Shown piece by piece: positions 42,699-51,746 of a stretch of DNA of 64,000 bases. The DNA comes from Candidatus Apopatosoma intestinale. GTDB lineage: Bacteria > Bacillota > Clostridia > Oscillospirales > CAG-272. The notes under the pieces were generated by a model. It searched no databases, had not been told where the DNA came from, and saw only the letters and a program-made list of their open reading frames with translations. Position numbers and translations under genes: made by a program. The stretch lies in contig DODZ01000006.1 of NCBI GenBank assembly GCA_003524145.1, positions 29,660 to 93,659 of the forward strand. Reading direction: 5' to 3'. The first letter of the stretch is position 1. The number at the start of each line of letters is the position of its first letter.

Positions 42699-43667
42699 TT
42701 ATCTGTCCTCTCTGTAGTAGTTAGTACCGAGAGCGGCAGGCGGCTGATTTTCCTTCTTTTTCGTGGCACTTGTGATTACGAGAACGATTATTGTCACTAC
42801 ATAAGGAAGCATATCGAGTATAGGTGTAGCCTTCATACTGACGCGGAGCGCTTTTATGCTCGGGATATATGAGCCGGCAACATAAAGCATACCGAAAAGC
42901 GCCGAGCCGAAAATGCTGACCACAGGCTTCCAGAGCGTGAATATAACAAGTGCTATTGAGAGCCAGCCAAGTGCGGAAATGCCGAGATAAGCTTCCTGCG
43001 AGCCTGCATAGTCCATTATATAGAAGAGACCTCCGAGACCGGCTATGCCGCTACCTATGAGCGTGGCAACATATTTATATGCCGTAACATTTATGCCCAT
43101 CGCGTCTGCGGTTGCGGGATTTTCTCCCACGGCGCGCAGATGCAGACCGACTCTTGTTCTGTTCAGCACATATGAAGTTACGATAGCTATGGCTATCGCA
43201 AGAAATACCATTATGCCGCAGTATTTGAATGTCGTGCTGTCGGCAAAGGGAAAGCGGAAATACTTTATGGCATAAAGATATCTCGTTTCCGTTTCGGCAG
43301 CCATTACGGTTATCTTGGACATGATAAATTTCATGGTTCCCACACCGAAAGTTGTAAGCGCAAGTCCTGTAACATTCTGGTTGGCATGGAGTGAAACGGT
43401 CAGGAAGCTGTAGATAAGTCCCATCATTGCGGCGCAGAAAAAAGACGCAAGCAACGCAATGAGAACTACAAGCACACCCGGGAGAGCCGCGTTTACGGAC
43501 ATGAGCTGAAGCGCAAGGCAACCGCCTGCGGCACCGACGCACATTATGCCGGGAATACCGAGGTTAAGATGACCTGCCTTTTCCGTGATAATTTCGCCTG
43601 TGGAGCCGTAAAGAAATGTCATGCCGAGCGGGATAGCGCTGAGAAGATAATTTATAAGCTTATCCAT
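42699..43667 (-). CDS. Nucleoside ABC transporter permease 2 (BMP-type)
   Basis: A 322-residue inner-membrane permease of the branched-chain/ribose-type family, the branch that works with Bmp lipoproteins (NupQ-like). It has about nine helices; the N-terminal GSTGEIITEKAGHLNLGIPG and the coupling-type region GENPATADAMGINVTAYKY are characteristic. Its start shares a base with the stop of the other permease gene (TAATG). Confidence 0.9.
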   Translation of the reverse strand: MDKLINYLLSAIPLGMTFLYGSTGEIITEKAGHLNLGIPGIMCVGAAGGCLALQLMSVNAALPGVLVVLIALLASFFCAAMMGLIYSFLTVSLHANQNVTGLALTTFGVGTMKFIMSKITVMAAETETRYLYAIKYFRFPFADSTTFKYCGIMVFLAIAIAIVTSYVLNRTRVGLHLRAVGENPATADAMGINVTAYKYVATLIGSGIAGLGGLFYIMDYAGSQEAYLGISALGWLSIALVIFTLWKPVVSIFGSALFGMLYVAGSYIPSIKALRVSMKATPILDMLPYVVTIIVLVITSATKKKENQPPAALGTNYYREDR

Positions 43668-44761
43668 TACTGCTCACCTCCCTTTTTGCGAGAGCGGAAG
43701 TTTACCTTATAATCAATGAAAAATTCGCATCCGATGATGAAGAAAAGAATGATACCCGTTATCATATCGGGGAATGCGGGGCTGATATCGAAATTCTGCG
43801 AAACCTGAGCCGCACCCTGACTGAGAAATACGATGAAAAGCGAGGTCAGCGCCATTATAGCGGGATTGAACTTCGCGAGCCACGATACCATTATCGCGGT
43901 AAAGCCTCTGCCGCCGACAGTTTCCGTTGTCACAGAGTGGTCAAGTCCGCCTACTATGAGGAAGCCTGCAAGACCGCAGAGCACTCCTGAAACTATCATC
44001 GTGCGTATGATAACCTTCTTTACATCTATGCCTATGTAGCAAGCCGTTTTGAAGCTTTCGCCGACAACTGATATCTCATATCCGTGCTTGCTGTAACAGA
44101 GATAGACATACATTCCTATTGTCAGCGCAACGGTAATGAGTATGATAAGCAGATATTCGTTTCCGATAGAGGGCAGGTGTCCGAAAGGAAGTATGCCGAG
44201 CGAGCTTGAGCCGTTCGGAGTCCATACGATAAGGCAGAAAGAAACAAGACATGTAGCCACATAGTTCATCATGAGGGTAAAGAGAGTTTCGTTTGTGCCC
44301 CAGATTGCCTTGAATATGGCAGGTATGGTGCCCCATATGCCGCCTGCGAGGAGAGCCGCCGCGAGCATGATTACGATGAGGAGCGAATCCGGAACCTTAC
44401 CGCCGAGATAGAACATACATGCGGCTGTCGCGAGAGCTCCCATCAGAGTTTGCCCTTCGGCACCGGTATTCCAGAATTTCATTCTGAAAGCCGGCGTTAC
44501 GGCAAGAGAAATACAGAGCAGAACAGAAGCGTCTTTTACAAATTTCCAGATTTTACGCGTAGAACCGAGGGAGCCCTTGAGAAGAGCCGAATAAAAATCA
44601 ATCGGATTTGCGCCTATGACGATAAGAGAGAGCAAACCGCAGAAAATAAGCGATGCAAATATAGCAATAAGCCTTATTCCCCATGCTTTTTTCCAAGGCA
44701 TGGCGGCACGCTTTGTTATGTGAAAAAGCGGCTCTTTTACTTTATTTTCATTATTTGTCAT
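43667..44761 (-). CDS. Nucleoside ABC transporter permease 1 (BMP-type)
   Basis: A 364-residue permease (NupP-like), partner of the following gene; the two form the channel of a nucleoside importer. Landmarks: FRMKFWNTGAEGQTLMGALA and VVGESFKTACYIGIDVKKVI. About nine or ten membrane helices after a basic cytoplasmic start. Overlaps the ATPase gene by 11 bases. Confidence 0.9.
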   Translation of the reverse strand: MTNNENKVKEPLFHITKRAAMPWKKAWGIRLIAIFASLIFCGLLSLIVIGANPIDFYSALLKGSLGSTRKIWKFVKDASVLLCISLAVTPAFRMKFWNTGAEGQTLMGALATAACMFYLGGKVPDSLLIVIMLAAALLAGGIWGTIPAIFKAIWGTNETLFTLMMNYVATCLVSFCLIVWTPNGSSSLGILPFGHLPSIGNEYLLIILITVALTIGMYVYLCYSKHGYEISVVGESFKTACYIGIDVKKVIIRTMIVSGVLCGLAGFLIVGGLDHSVTTETVGGRGFTAIMVSWLAKFNPAIMALTSLFIVFLSQGAAQVSQNFDISPAFPDMITGIILFFIIGCEFFIDYKVNFRSRKKGGEQ

Positions 44762-46511
44762 CTGAAACAGCCTCCTTTTCGGTTACGGAACCGTCGGTTT
44801 TGGTCATGAGAAAACCGATTTCTTCTTTTGTAGCCTTTCTGCCGTCCACGATGTCCATCACCTTGCCGGAGTTGATAACGAGAATTCTGTCGCAAAGCTC
44901 TGTGAGAACATCGAGATCCTCTCCGACAAATATAACGGTGACTCCGCTTTCTTTTTGCTTATTGAGAAGATGATATATCAGATAAGACGAATTTATATCA
45001 AGTCCGCGGACAGGATATGCCGCCATAAGTACCTTCGGCGCGGCGGCAATTTCTCTGCCTACAAGCACCTTCTGCACATTGCCTCCGGAAAGTCTGCGCA
45101 CAGGTGTATGCGCGGACGGCGTTACAACTCCGAGCTCGTTTATAATTTCATTTGCGAGGTTTCCGGGTTTGCTGCGGTCTACAAATACCGATTTTCCTTT
45201 TCTGTAGCTGCGGAGCATCATGTTGTCTACGATGTCCATATTTCCGACAAGACCCATGCCGAGTCTGTCCTCGGGAACAAACGAGAGGCGTATGCCGAGC
45301 TCCTTTATCTGGAGCGGTGTCTTATCGCGCAGGTCTATTATCTCGTCCTCATTGAAGAGCACCTTGCCGTCGTTTACGAGCGCTTTTATCTTCTTATCGC
45401 CAATGCCGGTAAAGTCTACCGCTTCGCCGTCATCATAATGGAAGGCTCCTTCACGCGCAAGCTCCTTTACTCTGTGCATATCCTTGTGGAAGAATGTGAC
45501 GGGCTTGTCTTTTTTCGGATTATGGAAGATGATATCCCCGCTCTCCAGATTCTGAAGTCCGGCTATAGCTTCGAGAAGCTCTCTCTGTCCGCTTCCGGCA
45601 ATACCGGCGATACCGAGAATTTCGCCCGAATAAGCGTCAAAGGAAACATTTTTGAGTATATCTATTCCCTCTTCGTCTTTACTGCAGAGTCCCTTTACCT
45701 CAAGGCGAAGCTCACGGTTTTTCGGTTCCGTGCGCTCGATATTGAGTGAAATCTTTTTGCCTACCATCATTTCGGTAAGCTCGGATTCCGAGGTTTCATT
45801 TGTATTCACCGTGGCGATGTGCTCGCCCTTGCGCAGAACCTCAACTCTGTCGGATATCGCAAGCACCTCATGGAGCTTGTGCGTTATTATAATTATGGAT
45901 TTACCGTCGTCGCGCATCTTTCTGATAACATCAAAAAGCCTGCCTGCTTCCTGCGGAGTGAGAACAGCCGTAGGCTCATCGAGAATCAGTATATCCGCGC
46001 CGCGATAAAGCACCTTGATTATCTCTACTGTCTGTTTTTCGGAAACAGACATCTCGTGTATCTTCTTTTTGGGGTCTATATTGAATCCGTAGCGCTTCGC
46101 TATTTCAAGCACACGGTTGTTTACATCCTTGATATTGTATTTTCCGTCATCCATGCCGAGAACTATATTCTCGCTTGCGGTAAACACGTCAACAAGCTTG
46201 AAATGCTGATGTATCATACCTATCTTATATTTAAAGGCATCCTTCGGAGAGCTGATGACGACCTCCTCTCCGCCTATATATATTTTGCCGCTGTCGGGAT
46301 AATAAATTCCCGCTATCATATTCATGAGTGTAGTCTTGCCGCATCCGTTTTCTCCGAGAATGGCAAGTATTTCGCCCTTATAAACCGTAAGGTCAACATT
46401 TTTGTTTGCAACAATGCTTCCGAAAGTCTTTGTTATGTTCCTCATTTCGAGAACAACCTCTTTTTTCGGAGCAGTATTTTCGGGGACTTTTATAATAACC
46501 GGATCGCTCAC
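44751..46511 (-). CDS. Nucleoside ABC transporter ATP-binding protein (two ABC domains)
   Basis: A 586-residue protein with two fused ATPase domains, like NupO/RbsA. The first has GENGCGKTTLMN (about 54-65), signature MSVSEKQTVE and DEPTAVLTPQ; the second has GIAGSGQRELLEA (a degenerate Walker A, usual for this family) and signature LSGGNVQKVLVGRE. The start is GTG after GGAGG. A loop of about 50 residues inserted in the second domain (VTFFHKDMHRVKELAREGAF) is longer than I expect from RbsA-type proteins. Confidence 0.92.
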   Translation of the reverse strand: MSDPVIIKVPENTAPKKEVVLEMRNITKTFGSIVANKNVDLTVYKGEILAILGENGCGKTTLMNMIAGIYYPDSGKIYIGGEEVVISSPKDAFKYKIGMIHQHFKLVDVFTASENIVLGMDDGKYNIKDVNNRVLEIAKRYGFNIDPKKKIHEMSVSEKQTVEIIKVLYRGADILILDEPTAVLTPQEAGRLFDVIRKMRDDGKSIIIITHKLHEVLAISDRVEVLRKGEHIATVNTNETSESELTEMMVGKKISLNIERTEPKNRELRLEVKGLCSKDEEGIDILKNVSFDAYSGEILGIAGIAGSGQRELLEAIAGLQNLESGDIIFHNPKKDKPVTFFHKDMHRVKELAREGAFHYDDGEAVDFTGIGDKKIKALVNDGKVLFNEDEIIDLRDKTPLQIKELGIRLSFVPEDRLGMGLVGNMDIVDNMMLRSYRKGKSVFVDRSKPGNLANEIINELGVVTPSAHTPVRRLSGGNVQKVLVGREIAAAPKVLMAAYPVRGLDINSSYLIYHLLNKQKESGVTVIFVGEDLDVLTELCDRILVINSGKVMDIVDGRKATKEEIGFLMTKTDGSVTEKEAVSDDK

Positions 46512-46550
46512 AGTAACCTCCGCAATAAATCGTATATAAATCTGAAAAAG

Positions 46551-46592
46551 AAAAATCAGAATGGGACGGAGATATTATTCTCCGCCCATTCT
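46551..46592 (-). terminator. Attenuator-like hairpin between bmp and the ATPase gene
   Basis: On the minus strand a 14-bp stem with one bulged A (46592-46579 with 46572-46558) is followed by TGATTTTTCTTTTT. It lies in the 100-base gap after the binding-protein gene and probably lets most transcripts stop there, giving excess binding protein. Confidence 0.65.
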
Positions 46593-46611
46593 ATGCTGTT
46601 TTCTATAAAAA

Positions 46612-47814
46612 TCAATATTTTTCGTTAAGGAAAGTGATGCCGTCGATTCTGAGATCGAAGTAGGGAGCGGAACGGTATTCGGACTCATGGAAGTAGCCGT
46701 CCTTTATAGCTTCTGTTTCCTTTACATAGTCGCCCATATCATCAACATCGGCAAGATATGTTGTGAGTGTCTTGCCATCAACGGTGAATGTAGCCGTATC
46801 GAAAACATGGAGCTTACCGGACTCGAGAAGAGCCTTTACTTCGTCTATTTTAGCCTGTGTGCCTGCCGCAGCAGCCTTCTTGCCGAGGTCGGAAAGCTTG
46901 ACGGAGCCTGTCTTGGTATCGCCGCACCAGTCAGCCTTGATTTCAGTGCCGTTCATAGTGCTTTCGCAGATATATTTAACATAAGGAGTCCAGTCGATCT
47001 TGGAAGAAACGATGAATGTGTTGGGGCAAGCGGCTTCTGTCGAACCGTTGTAGGAAACATTGGGAACATTTCTGTCCTCACATGCGGAGGGAGCACCCAT
47101 GGAGTCTGCATGCTGGCTTATGAGAACGCAACCGGCATCCATAAGAGCGAGAGCGGCAGCTTTTTCCTTGTTCTCGTCATACCATTCACCTGTAAACTGA
47201 ACGTCCATTGTAACAGAGGGGCAAACATACTTTGCGCCGAGATAGAAAGAGGTAAGACCGGAGATAACCTCAGCGTATGTGAAAGCGCCTACATAACCCA
47301 TCTTTGCCTTGTCGGCTGTGATTGTGCCGGCTTCAATCATCTCGTTAAGCTTCATGCCTGCGGCAACGCCTGCAAGAAATCTGCCTTCATAGATGGAAGC
47401 GAAAGCATTGTGATAATTCTTAAGACCCTGTGTATGTGCCTTTGTACCCGTAGCGTGGCAGAACTGAACCTCGGGGAACTTCTCGGCAGCCTTTATCATA
47501 TAAGGCTCATGACCGAAAGAATCGGCGAAGATAACCTTGCAACCTTCGTCTACGAGGTCGCAGGCGGCTTCATAGCATTCGTTGCCTTCAGGGATGCCTC
47601 TTTTGAAAATAACCTGAGAATTCTTGAGACCGAGCTGCTTCTGAGCTTCTTTTACTGCATTGATGAAGTTGAGGTCGTAGGTGGAATCCTCATCGTGGAG
47701 AAGGATGACACCGAGCTTGAAATCATCTTTTGAGTTGCCGCATGAAGAAGCGACAAGCGCGAATGCAGCCAGCATGGCTACGCAGAGAATGATGGAAACA
47801 ATTTTCTTAAACAT
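46612..47814 (-). CDS. BMP-family nucleoside-binding lipoprotein
   Basis: A 400-residue substrate-binding protein. A signal peptide ends at a lipobox-like LVASSC (about 20-25), so it is tethered outside the membrane. The mature part has BMP features: KLGVILLHDEDSTYDLNFIN, IFADSFGHEPYM, MGYVGAFTYAEV and VLISQHADSMGAP. BMP proteins deliver purine nucleosides to the linked transporter; the guanine riboswitch and xpt upstream support purines. GGAGGG lies ahead of the ATG. Confidence 0.92.
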   Translation of the reverse strand: MFKKIVSIILCVAMLAAFALVASSCGNSKDDFKLGVILLHDEDSTYDLNFINAVKEAQKQLGLKNSQVIFKRGIPEGNECYEAACDLVDEGCKVIFADSFGHEPYMIKAAEKFPEVQFCHATGTKAHTQGLKNYHNAFASIYEGRFLAGVAAGMKLNEMIEAGTITADKAKMGYVGAFTYAEVISGLTSFYLGAKYVCPSVTMDVQFTGEWYDENKEKAAALALMDAGCVLISQHADSMGAPSACEDRNVPNVSYNGSTEAACPNTFIVSSKIDWTPYVKYICESTMNGTEIKADWCGDTKTGSVKLSDLGKKAAAAGTQAKIDEVKALLESGKLHVFDTATFTVDGKTLTTYLADVDDMGDYVKETEAIKDGYFHESEYRSAPYFDLRIDGITFLNEKY

Positions 47815-47871
47815 GTTTGCCCTCCAAATAATTTTTATAATTTAAAGAGATTTCTCTCTGTAAATTCTTTG

Positions 47872-48447
47872 TCAGTCGCGGAATTTTATACCGCCCTCGG
47901 GACTCATACTCTCGACTATTGCGAGCGAATCTATGCGGATACCCGCACGGCGAAGCTCGTCACCGCCGCCCTGAAATCCCTTTTCTATCGCTATGGCACA
48001 GCCGCAGACCGTAGCTCCCGCCTGATACGCTATATCGAGGAGCCCGTGAAGCGCGCCGCCGCGTGCGAGGAAGTCGTCCACAAGCAAAAGTCTGTCGGAA
48101 GCCGAAATATATTCCTTTGCTACTATTGCGTCATATGTATTACCGTGCGTAAAGGAATGCACCGTGCTCGAATACACGGCACCCGTCTGGGTTGAAGCGC
48201 GGCTCTTCTTAGCAAAAACGACGGGAACGCGCAGTTCCGAGGCTGCTGCCACGGCTATCGCTATTCCCGACGCTTCTATGGTAAGTATTTTTGTTATATT
48301 TTCTGCGCGATAAAGACAGGCAATCTCCTTGCCCATCTGCATAATAAGCTCAATATCGAGCTGCTGATTCAGAAAGCTTCCGACTTTTAGTATCTCGCTT
48401 GAGATAACAGTGCCTTCGCTGATTATCTTATCCTGCAAAGCCTTCAT
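47872..48447 (-). CDS. xpt: Xanthine phosphoribosyltransferase
   Basis: Salvages xanthine to XMP using PRPP. The 191-residue protein has the PRPP-binding motif LLLVDDFLARGGALHG (about 122-137) and the N-terminal LQDKIISEGTVISSEILKVG typical of Xpt. The ATG at 48447 has GGAGGTG upstream; a longer upstream frame runs through the riboswitch terminator and is not real. It is first in the purine uptake operon, 57 bases before the binding-protein gene. Confidence 0.95.
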   Translation of the reverse strand: MKALQDKIISEGTVISSEILKVGSFLNQQLDIELIMQMGKEIACLYRAENITKILTIEASGIAIAVAAASELRVPVVFAKKSRASTQTGAVYSSTVHSFTHGNTYDAIVAKEYISASDRLLLVDDFLARGGALHGLLDIAYQAGATVCGCAIAIEKGFQGGGDELRRAGIRIDSLAIVESMSPEGGIKFRD

Positions 48448-48472
48448 TATAAGCACCTCCGTTTTTTGAAAA

Positions 48473-48498
48473 CAAAAAATCAGACCGAAGTCTGATTT
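48473..48498 (-). terminator. Riboswitch-controlled terminator before xpt
   Basis: On the minus strand AAATCAGAC, loop TTCG, GTCTGATTT, then more Ts: a short, strong hairpin 26-50 bases upstream of the xpt start. Confidence 0.88.
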
Positions 48499-48555
48499 GC
48501 CAATAAAGAAAACGCACAAAGACCGCATAAAAATATGCGATACTGCGATTTTCAA

Positions 48556-48618
48556 CCAATAGTCGAAACTGGGCGTTCGGTAGAAACGTTCGGGCCATAA
48601 TATCCGAACCTATATTGG
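48556..48618 (-). ncRNA. Purine riboswitch aptamer, guanine class
   Basis: On the minus strand the conserved core is present: P1 CCAATA/TATTGG, P2 GTTCGG/CCGAAC, joining segment GTTTCTACC, P3 GAAC/GTTT and J3/1 CGACTATTG. The specificity base is C, as in guanine/hypoxanthine binders (T in adenine binders). Loop 2 (ATATTATGGC) is about three bases longer than usual. TTTGCCAATA at the 5' side (48622-48613) is fully complementary to TATTGGCAAA (48505-48496) at the foot of the terminator, a plausible alternative pairing when no ligand is bound. Confidence 0.88.
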
Positions 48619-48641
48619 CAAACTGTTCACTTGATGTCATC

Positions 48642-48670
48642 ATTATAAACCAAACTCCGCAAAAAATCAA
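48642..48670 (-). promoter_or_regulatory. Promoter of the xpt/nucleoside transporter operon
   Basis: On the minus strand TTGATT (48670-48665) and TATAAT (48647-48642) with a 17-base spacer, just ahead of the riboswitch. Confidence 0.8.
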
Positions 48671-48707
48671 GTGTATTTTTGAAATTTATGCTTTTTCGAT
48701 AAAAAAC

Positions 48708-48820
48708 CACAAAATATAGTTTCAAAAAATCCTATATTTTGTGATTTTGCTGTCAAATGCGTACCTTCTCAATAAACAGTCAATCAATGTTTACATATCG
48801 ATGCCACAAAAGTAAACATT
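48708..48820. repeat. Two inverted repeats in the divergent xpt/ogt region
   Basis: CACAAAATATAG (48708-48719) and CTATATTTTGTG (48732-48743) are perfect 12-bp arms. AATGTTTAC (48786-48794) and GTAAACATT (48812-48820) are perfect 9-bp arms. They lie between the two divergent promoters; a T run follows the first on the minus strand. Regulatory sites or a weak terminator are both possible. Confidence 0.55.
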
Positions 48821-48855
48821 TTTGTCGATTTTTCAAAAATATTGACAAAATCATA

Positions 48856-48884
48856 TTGCAAATATCGTGCATTACTATTATAAT
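48856..48884 (+). promoter_or_regulatory. Promoter of the alkyltransferase-protease operon
   Basis: TTGCAA (48856-48861) and TATAAT (48879-48884) with a 17-base spacer. Confidence 0.75.
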
Positions 48885-48911
48885 AGAGTAAGATATTTTC
48901 GGAGGTATGAT

Positions 48912-49235
48912 TTGAAAAACGAAGTGAAAAATACATTTGAGCTCATATATACCGCAGTTGAAAAAATTCCCTGCGGAAAGGTAGCTACCTATGGCTCAAT
49001 AGCGGCACTCGTCGGCAATCCGAGGCTCGCACGTGTCGTCGGCTATGCGCTCCATGTAAATCCGCGTCCGGGCATAATCCCGTGCCACCGCGTGGTGAAC
49101 AGAAACGGCTTCCCTGCCCCCGGCTTTGCCTTCGGCGGCGAGGGAGTTCAGCGGGAGATGCTGATATCCGAGGGTGTGGTGTTTGAGGATGACGGTCATA
49201 TCGATCTTGAAAAATACGGTTGGGACGGCAGATGA
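48912..49235 (+). CDS. Small MGMT-family DNA alkyltransferase
   Basis: A 107-residue protein equal to the C-terminal catalytic domain of O6-methylguanine-DNA methyltransferase, with GKVATYGSIAALVG (helix-turn-helix region) and the acceptor-cysteine motif IPCHRVV (about 60-66). Because the cysteine is present it may act as a true alkyl acceptor, unlike alkyltransferase-like proteins with Trp there. The start is TTG at 48912 with GGAGG upstream; no ATG fits. Its downstream neighbour begins 31 bases later. Confidence 0.85.
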   Translation: MKNEVKNTFELIYTAVEKIPCGKVATYGSIAALVGNPRLARVVGYALHVNPRPGIIPCHRVVNRNGFPAPGFAFGGEGVQREMLISEGVVFEDDGHIDLEKYGWDGR

Positions 49236-49266
49236 GCCGCCCGACCAAGGAAAGGAATACATAAAA

Positions 49267-50757
49267 ATGGCAAATTCTCTCGGCACATCGGTGACGACAA
49301 AAAAGCTGGAAATGAAGCCTGTGCCCCTGCTTGTGGTCATGATTTCATTTGAACCCGGCGGCGACGACGGCAGACAGATCTGTTCTACGACAAAGGAATA
49401 CTGGTATGAGCAGTTTTTCGGCGACAACGGGCTTACTCTCAAGAAATATTATAAGGAAATGTCGGGCGGAAAATTTTATTTTTCTCCCGTTGATGTAAAC
49501 GGCAGTGATGTCAAGGGCGTTATCCATGTGACGCTTCACTGCAAGCACCCTGACCTGCTTCAGCAAGAAAATCCCGACAAGCGAACGGGCGCGGCACTTT
49601 ATGTCGTTGCCGAGGCACTCAAGGCATGCGAACCTTATGTGGATTTCGCCGCGCTCGACAAGGACGGCGACGGTTTCCTCTCCGCAGACGAGCTGCACTA
49701 TGTTCTCGTTCACGCCGGTTTTGATTATTCCGGCGGCAAGGAAACAACGCCCGAGCTTCGCTACGGCGTTTTCGCAAACAGCGGCAGACTTCCCGATGAA
49801 GAGGATGCGCAGGGCTTTCCCGGTGCTCATTCTCCGCGTGTCGGCGGTGTCAAGCTCTGCGCCGCATCAAAGGGTTCATATACGCTCATCGGCGAATACA
49901 GAAAGACACAGTACGGTTTTCTTCCCCATCCGCTCGGAACAACCGCGCACGAGCTCGGTCATGCGATAGGTTTTCATGATATCTATGACTATGACAGACA
50001 GGTAAAGGGATGGCCGCTCCCTATGATGTTTTCTGTTATGTGCAATGGCTGCTACGGGCTCATCCGCCCGAAGGACAAAAGCGAGCGTATGCCGATAATG
50101 GGCACCTGCCCGACTCACCTCGACCCGCTTCAGAAGATTCGCTCCGGCTTCACCGAGGCTCAGTTAGCAGAGGGCGACGGCGAATACTCTCTCTATTCCA
50201 TACTCAGCGGCAAATACAATATTCTGCGCATAAACACGCCCGATCCCGCCGAATATTTTCTGCTTGAAAACCGTCAGATTGAGGGCTTTGACTCGGGTCT
50301 CTACAGACGCCGCGTCATAAAAAGCGATGACGGCAAGGTGCACTACGAGATAGAAAACTATGAGCGCGGCGGCATGCTTGTATGGCATATTGACAAGGAT
50401 ATTTTCGATGAATTTTCAGGCATAAAGCGCACAAACGGCTCAGGCCTGTGGAACGGCGACGGCGAAACGCAACGCGAAACACGCCACAATCCCGGCGTTG
50501 TGATAGATTACAAAAACGGATACGACGAAAACGGTCTTATGAAAGACGACGGCGTTTTTCTTCAGGGCTTTCCCGATGATCCGTTCTATCGCGCAGGCGA
50601 AACCTTCAATTCCAATGAATTTATCTCTGCCGCCACACATACAAAATCGCTCAATTCGTTCCCCGATGGCATAGATGAAAATAAATATAATCTGAAAATA
50701 GAAGTTCTCGAGGATACCGGAAGCGAGCTTAAGATTCGCGTATCACAGACTTATTGA
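49267..50757 (+). CDS. M6-family metalloprotease without an export signal
   Basis: A 496-residue zinc protease of the immune-inhibitor-A (M6) group. The active site is GTTAHELGHAIGFHDIYD (about 231-248), the HExxHxxGxxD zinc motif. An EF-hand-like loop DKDGDGFLSADEL lies near 132-144. The ATG at 49267 follows AAGGAAAGG; no hydrophobic signal peptide is present at the N-terminus (MANSLGTSVTTKKLEMKPVP), unlike the related protease at 51747. It may be cytoplasmic, leave by another route, or have lost its signal. Substrate unknown. Confidence 0.88.
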   Translation: MANSLGTSVTTKKLEMKPVPLLVVMISFEPGGDDGRQICSTTKEYWYEQFFGDNGLTLKKYYKEMSGGKFYFSPVDVNGSDVKGVIHVTLHCKHPDLLQQENPDKRTGAALYVVAEALKACEPYVDFAALDKDGDGFLSADELHYVLVHAGFDYSGGKETTPELRYGVFANSGRLPDEEDAQGFPGAHSPRVGGVKLCAASKGSYTLIGEYRKTQYGFLPHPLGTTAHELGHAIGFHDIYDYDRQVKGWPLPMMFSVMCNGCYGLIRPKDKSERMPIMGTCPTHLDPLQKIRSGFTEAQLAEGDGEYSLYSILSGKYNILRINTPDPAEYFLLENRQIEGFDSGLYRRRVIKSDDGKVHYEIENYERGGMLVWHIDKDIFDEFSGIKRTNGSGLWNGDGETQRETRHNPGVVIDYKNGYDENGLMKDDGVFLQGFPDDPFYRAGETFNSNEFISAATHTKSLNSFPDGIDENKYNLKIEVLEDTGSELKIRVSQTY

Positions 50758-50771
50758 TGAGAGGAAAGCAG

Positions 50772-51722
50772 ATGAAAATTACCGTACTTGACAGATGCAC
50801 CGTGACCGCGGGCGATGTATCTCTCGCTCCGATAGAGGCGCTCGGCAATGTCCGATTTTATGACACTGTGCCGCATGAAAAGCTCGCCGATGTCATCGCT
50901 GACAGCGATGCCGTAATATGCAATAAGGCACAGATAACCGACGAGATAATGGAAAAATGCAAAAAACTGCGATATATCGGACTTTTCGCAACAGGCTACA
51001 ACAATATCGACATTGCGGCGGCAAAGCGCCGCGGGATAACGGTATGCAATGTCCCGGGGTATTCCACGGATTCAGTCGTTCAGCATGCCTTCTCTATGAT
51101 ACTGCATTTTGCCTGCCGCACCGATGACTATGCGGCATCGGTAGCGCGCGGCGACTGGACAAATTCCGAAACATTTTCATATCTTGCTTTCCCGACAAGC
51201 GAGCTTCGGGGAAAAACGCTCGGTATTTTCGGCTTTGGCACTATAGGCAAAGCGATGGCGACGGCAGGTAAAGCTTTCGGCATGAAAATCCTTGCCGTTT
51301 CGCATCGTCCGATGACTTATGAGGGCGTGGAGTTTACCGATACCGACACGCTTTTTGCAAGAGCCGACTATCTCACTCTTCACTGCCCGCTGACAGACGA
51401 AACGAGGGGACTTGTCAATTTCCGTACGCTCTCGCTGATGAAGCCGTCTGCCGTGATTATAAATACGGCACGCGGCGGTGTTGTCGAAGAAGCGGCACTG
51501 ACGGCGGCTCTGAAAAACGGTACGATACGCGGAGCGGGCATAGATGTTCTCGATACCGAGCCGATGTATAAAAATCATCCTTATCTGACAGCACCGAACT
51601 GCTACGTCACTCCGCATGTAGCATGGGCGGCATATGAGGCGAGAGTACGCCTCATTGATATAGTGGCTGAGAACATCCGCGCTTTCACATCGGGAAATCC
51701 GATAAATTCAGTTACAAAATAA
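50772..51722 (+). CDS. D-2-hydroxyacid dehydrogenase (NAD-dependent)
   Basis: A 316-residue two-domain dehydrogenase. The NAD motif is LGIFGFGTIGKAMA (about 144-157); catalytic residues of the family are the Arg in NTARGG (about 231-236), the Glu in DVLDTEP and the His in TPHVAWA. The substrate is an alpha-hydroxy/keto acid (glycerate/hydroxypyruvate-like) but cannot be fixed. The ATG at 50772 has GAGGAAAG before it. Placed between two M6 protease genes, 14 bases after the first. Confidence 0.9.
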   Translation: MKITVLDRCTVTAGDVSLAPIEALGNVRFYDTVPHEKLADVIADSDAVICNKAQITDEIMEKCKKLRYIGLFATGYNNIDIAAAKRRGITVCNVPGYSTDSVVQHAFSMILHFACRTDDYAASVARGDWTNSETFSYLAFPTSELRGKTLGIFGFGTIGKAMATAGKAFGMKILAVSHRPMTYEGVEFTDTDTLFARADYLTLHCPLTDETRGLVNFRTLSLMKPSAVIINTARGGVVEEAALTAALKNGTIRGAGIDVLDTEPMYKNHPYLTAPNCYVTPHVAWAAYEARVRLIDIVAENIRAFTSGNPINSVTK

Positions 51723-51746
51723 ATCATACCGTTTTGGGGGAACAAT

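Noticed and set aside
46687..47733. 348-codon plus-strand frame opposite the BMP lipoprotein gene
   Set aside because: Antisense shadow of a clear gene; no ribosome site or motif.
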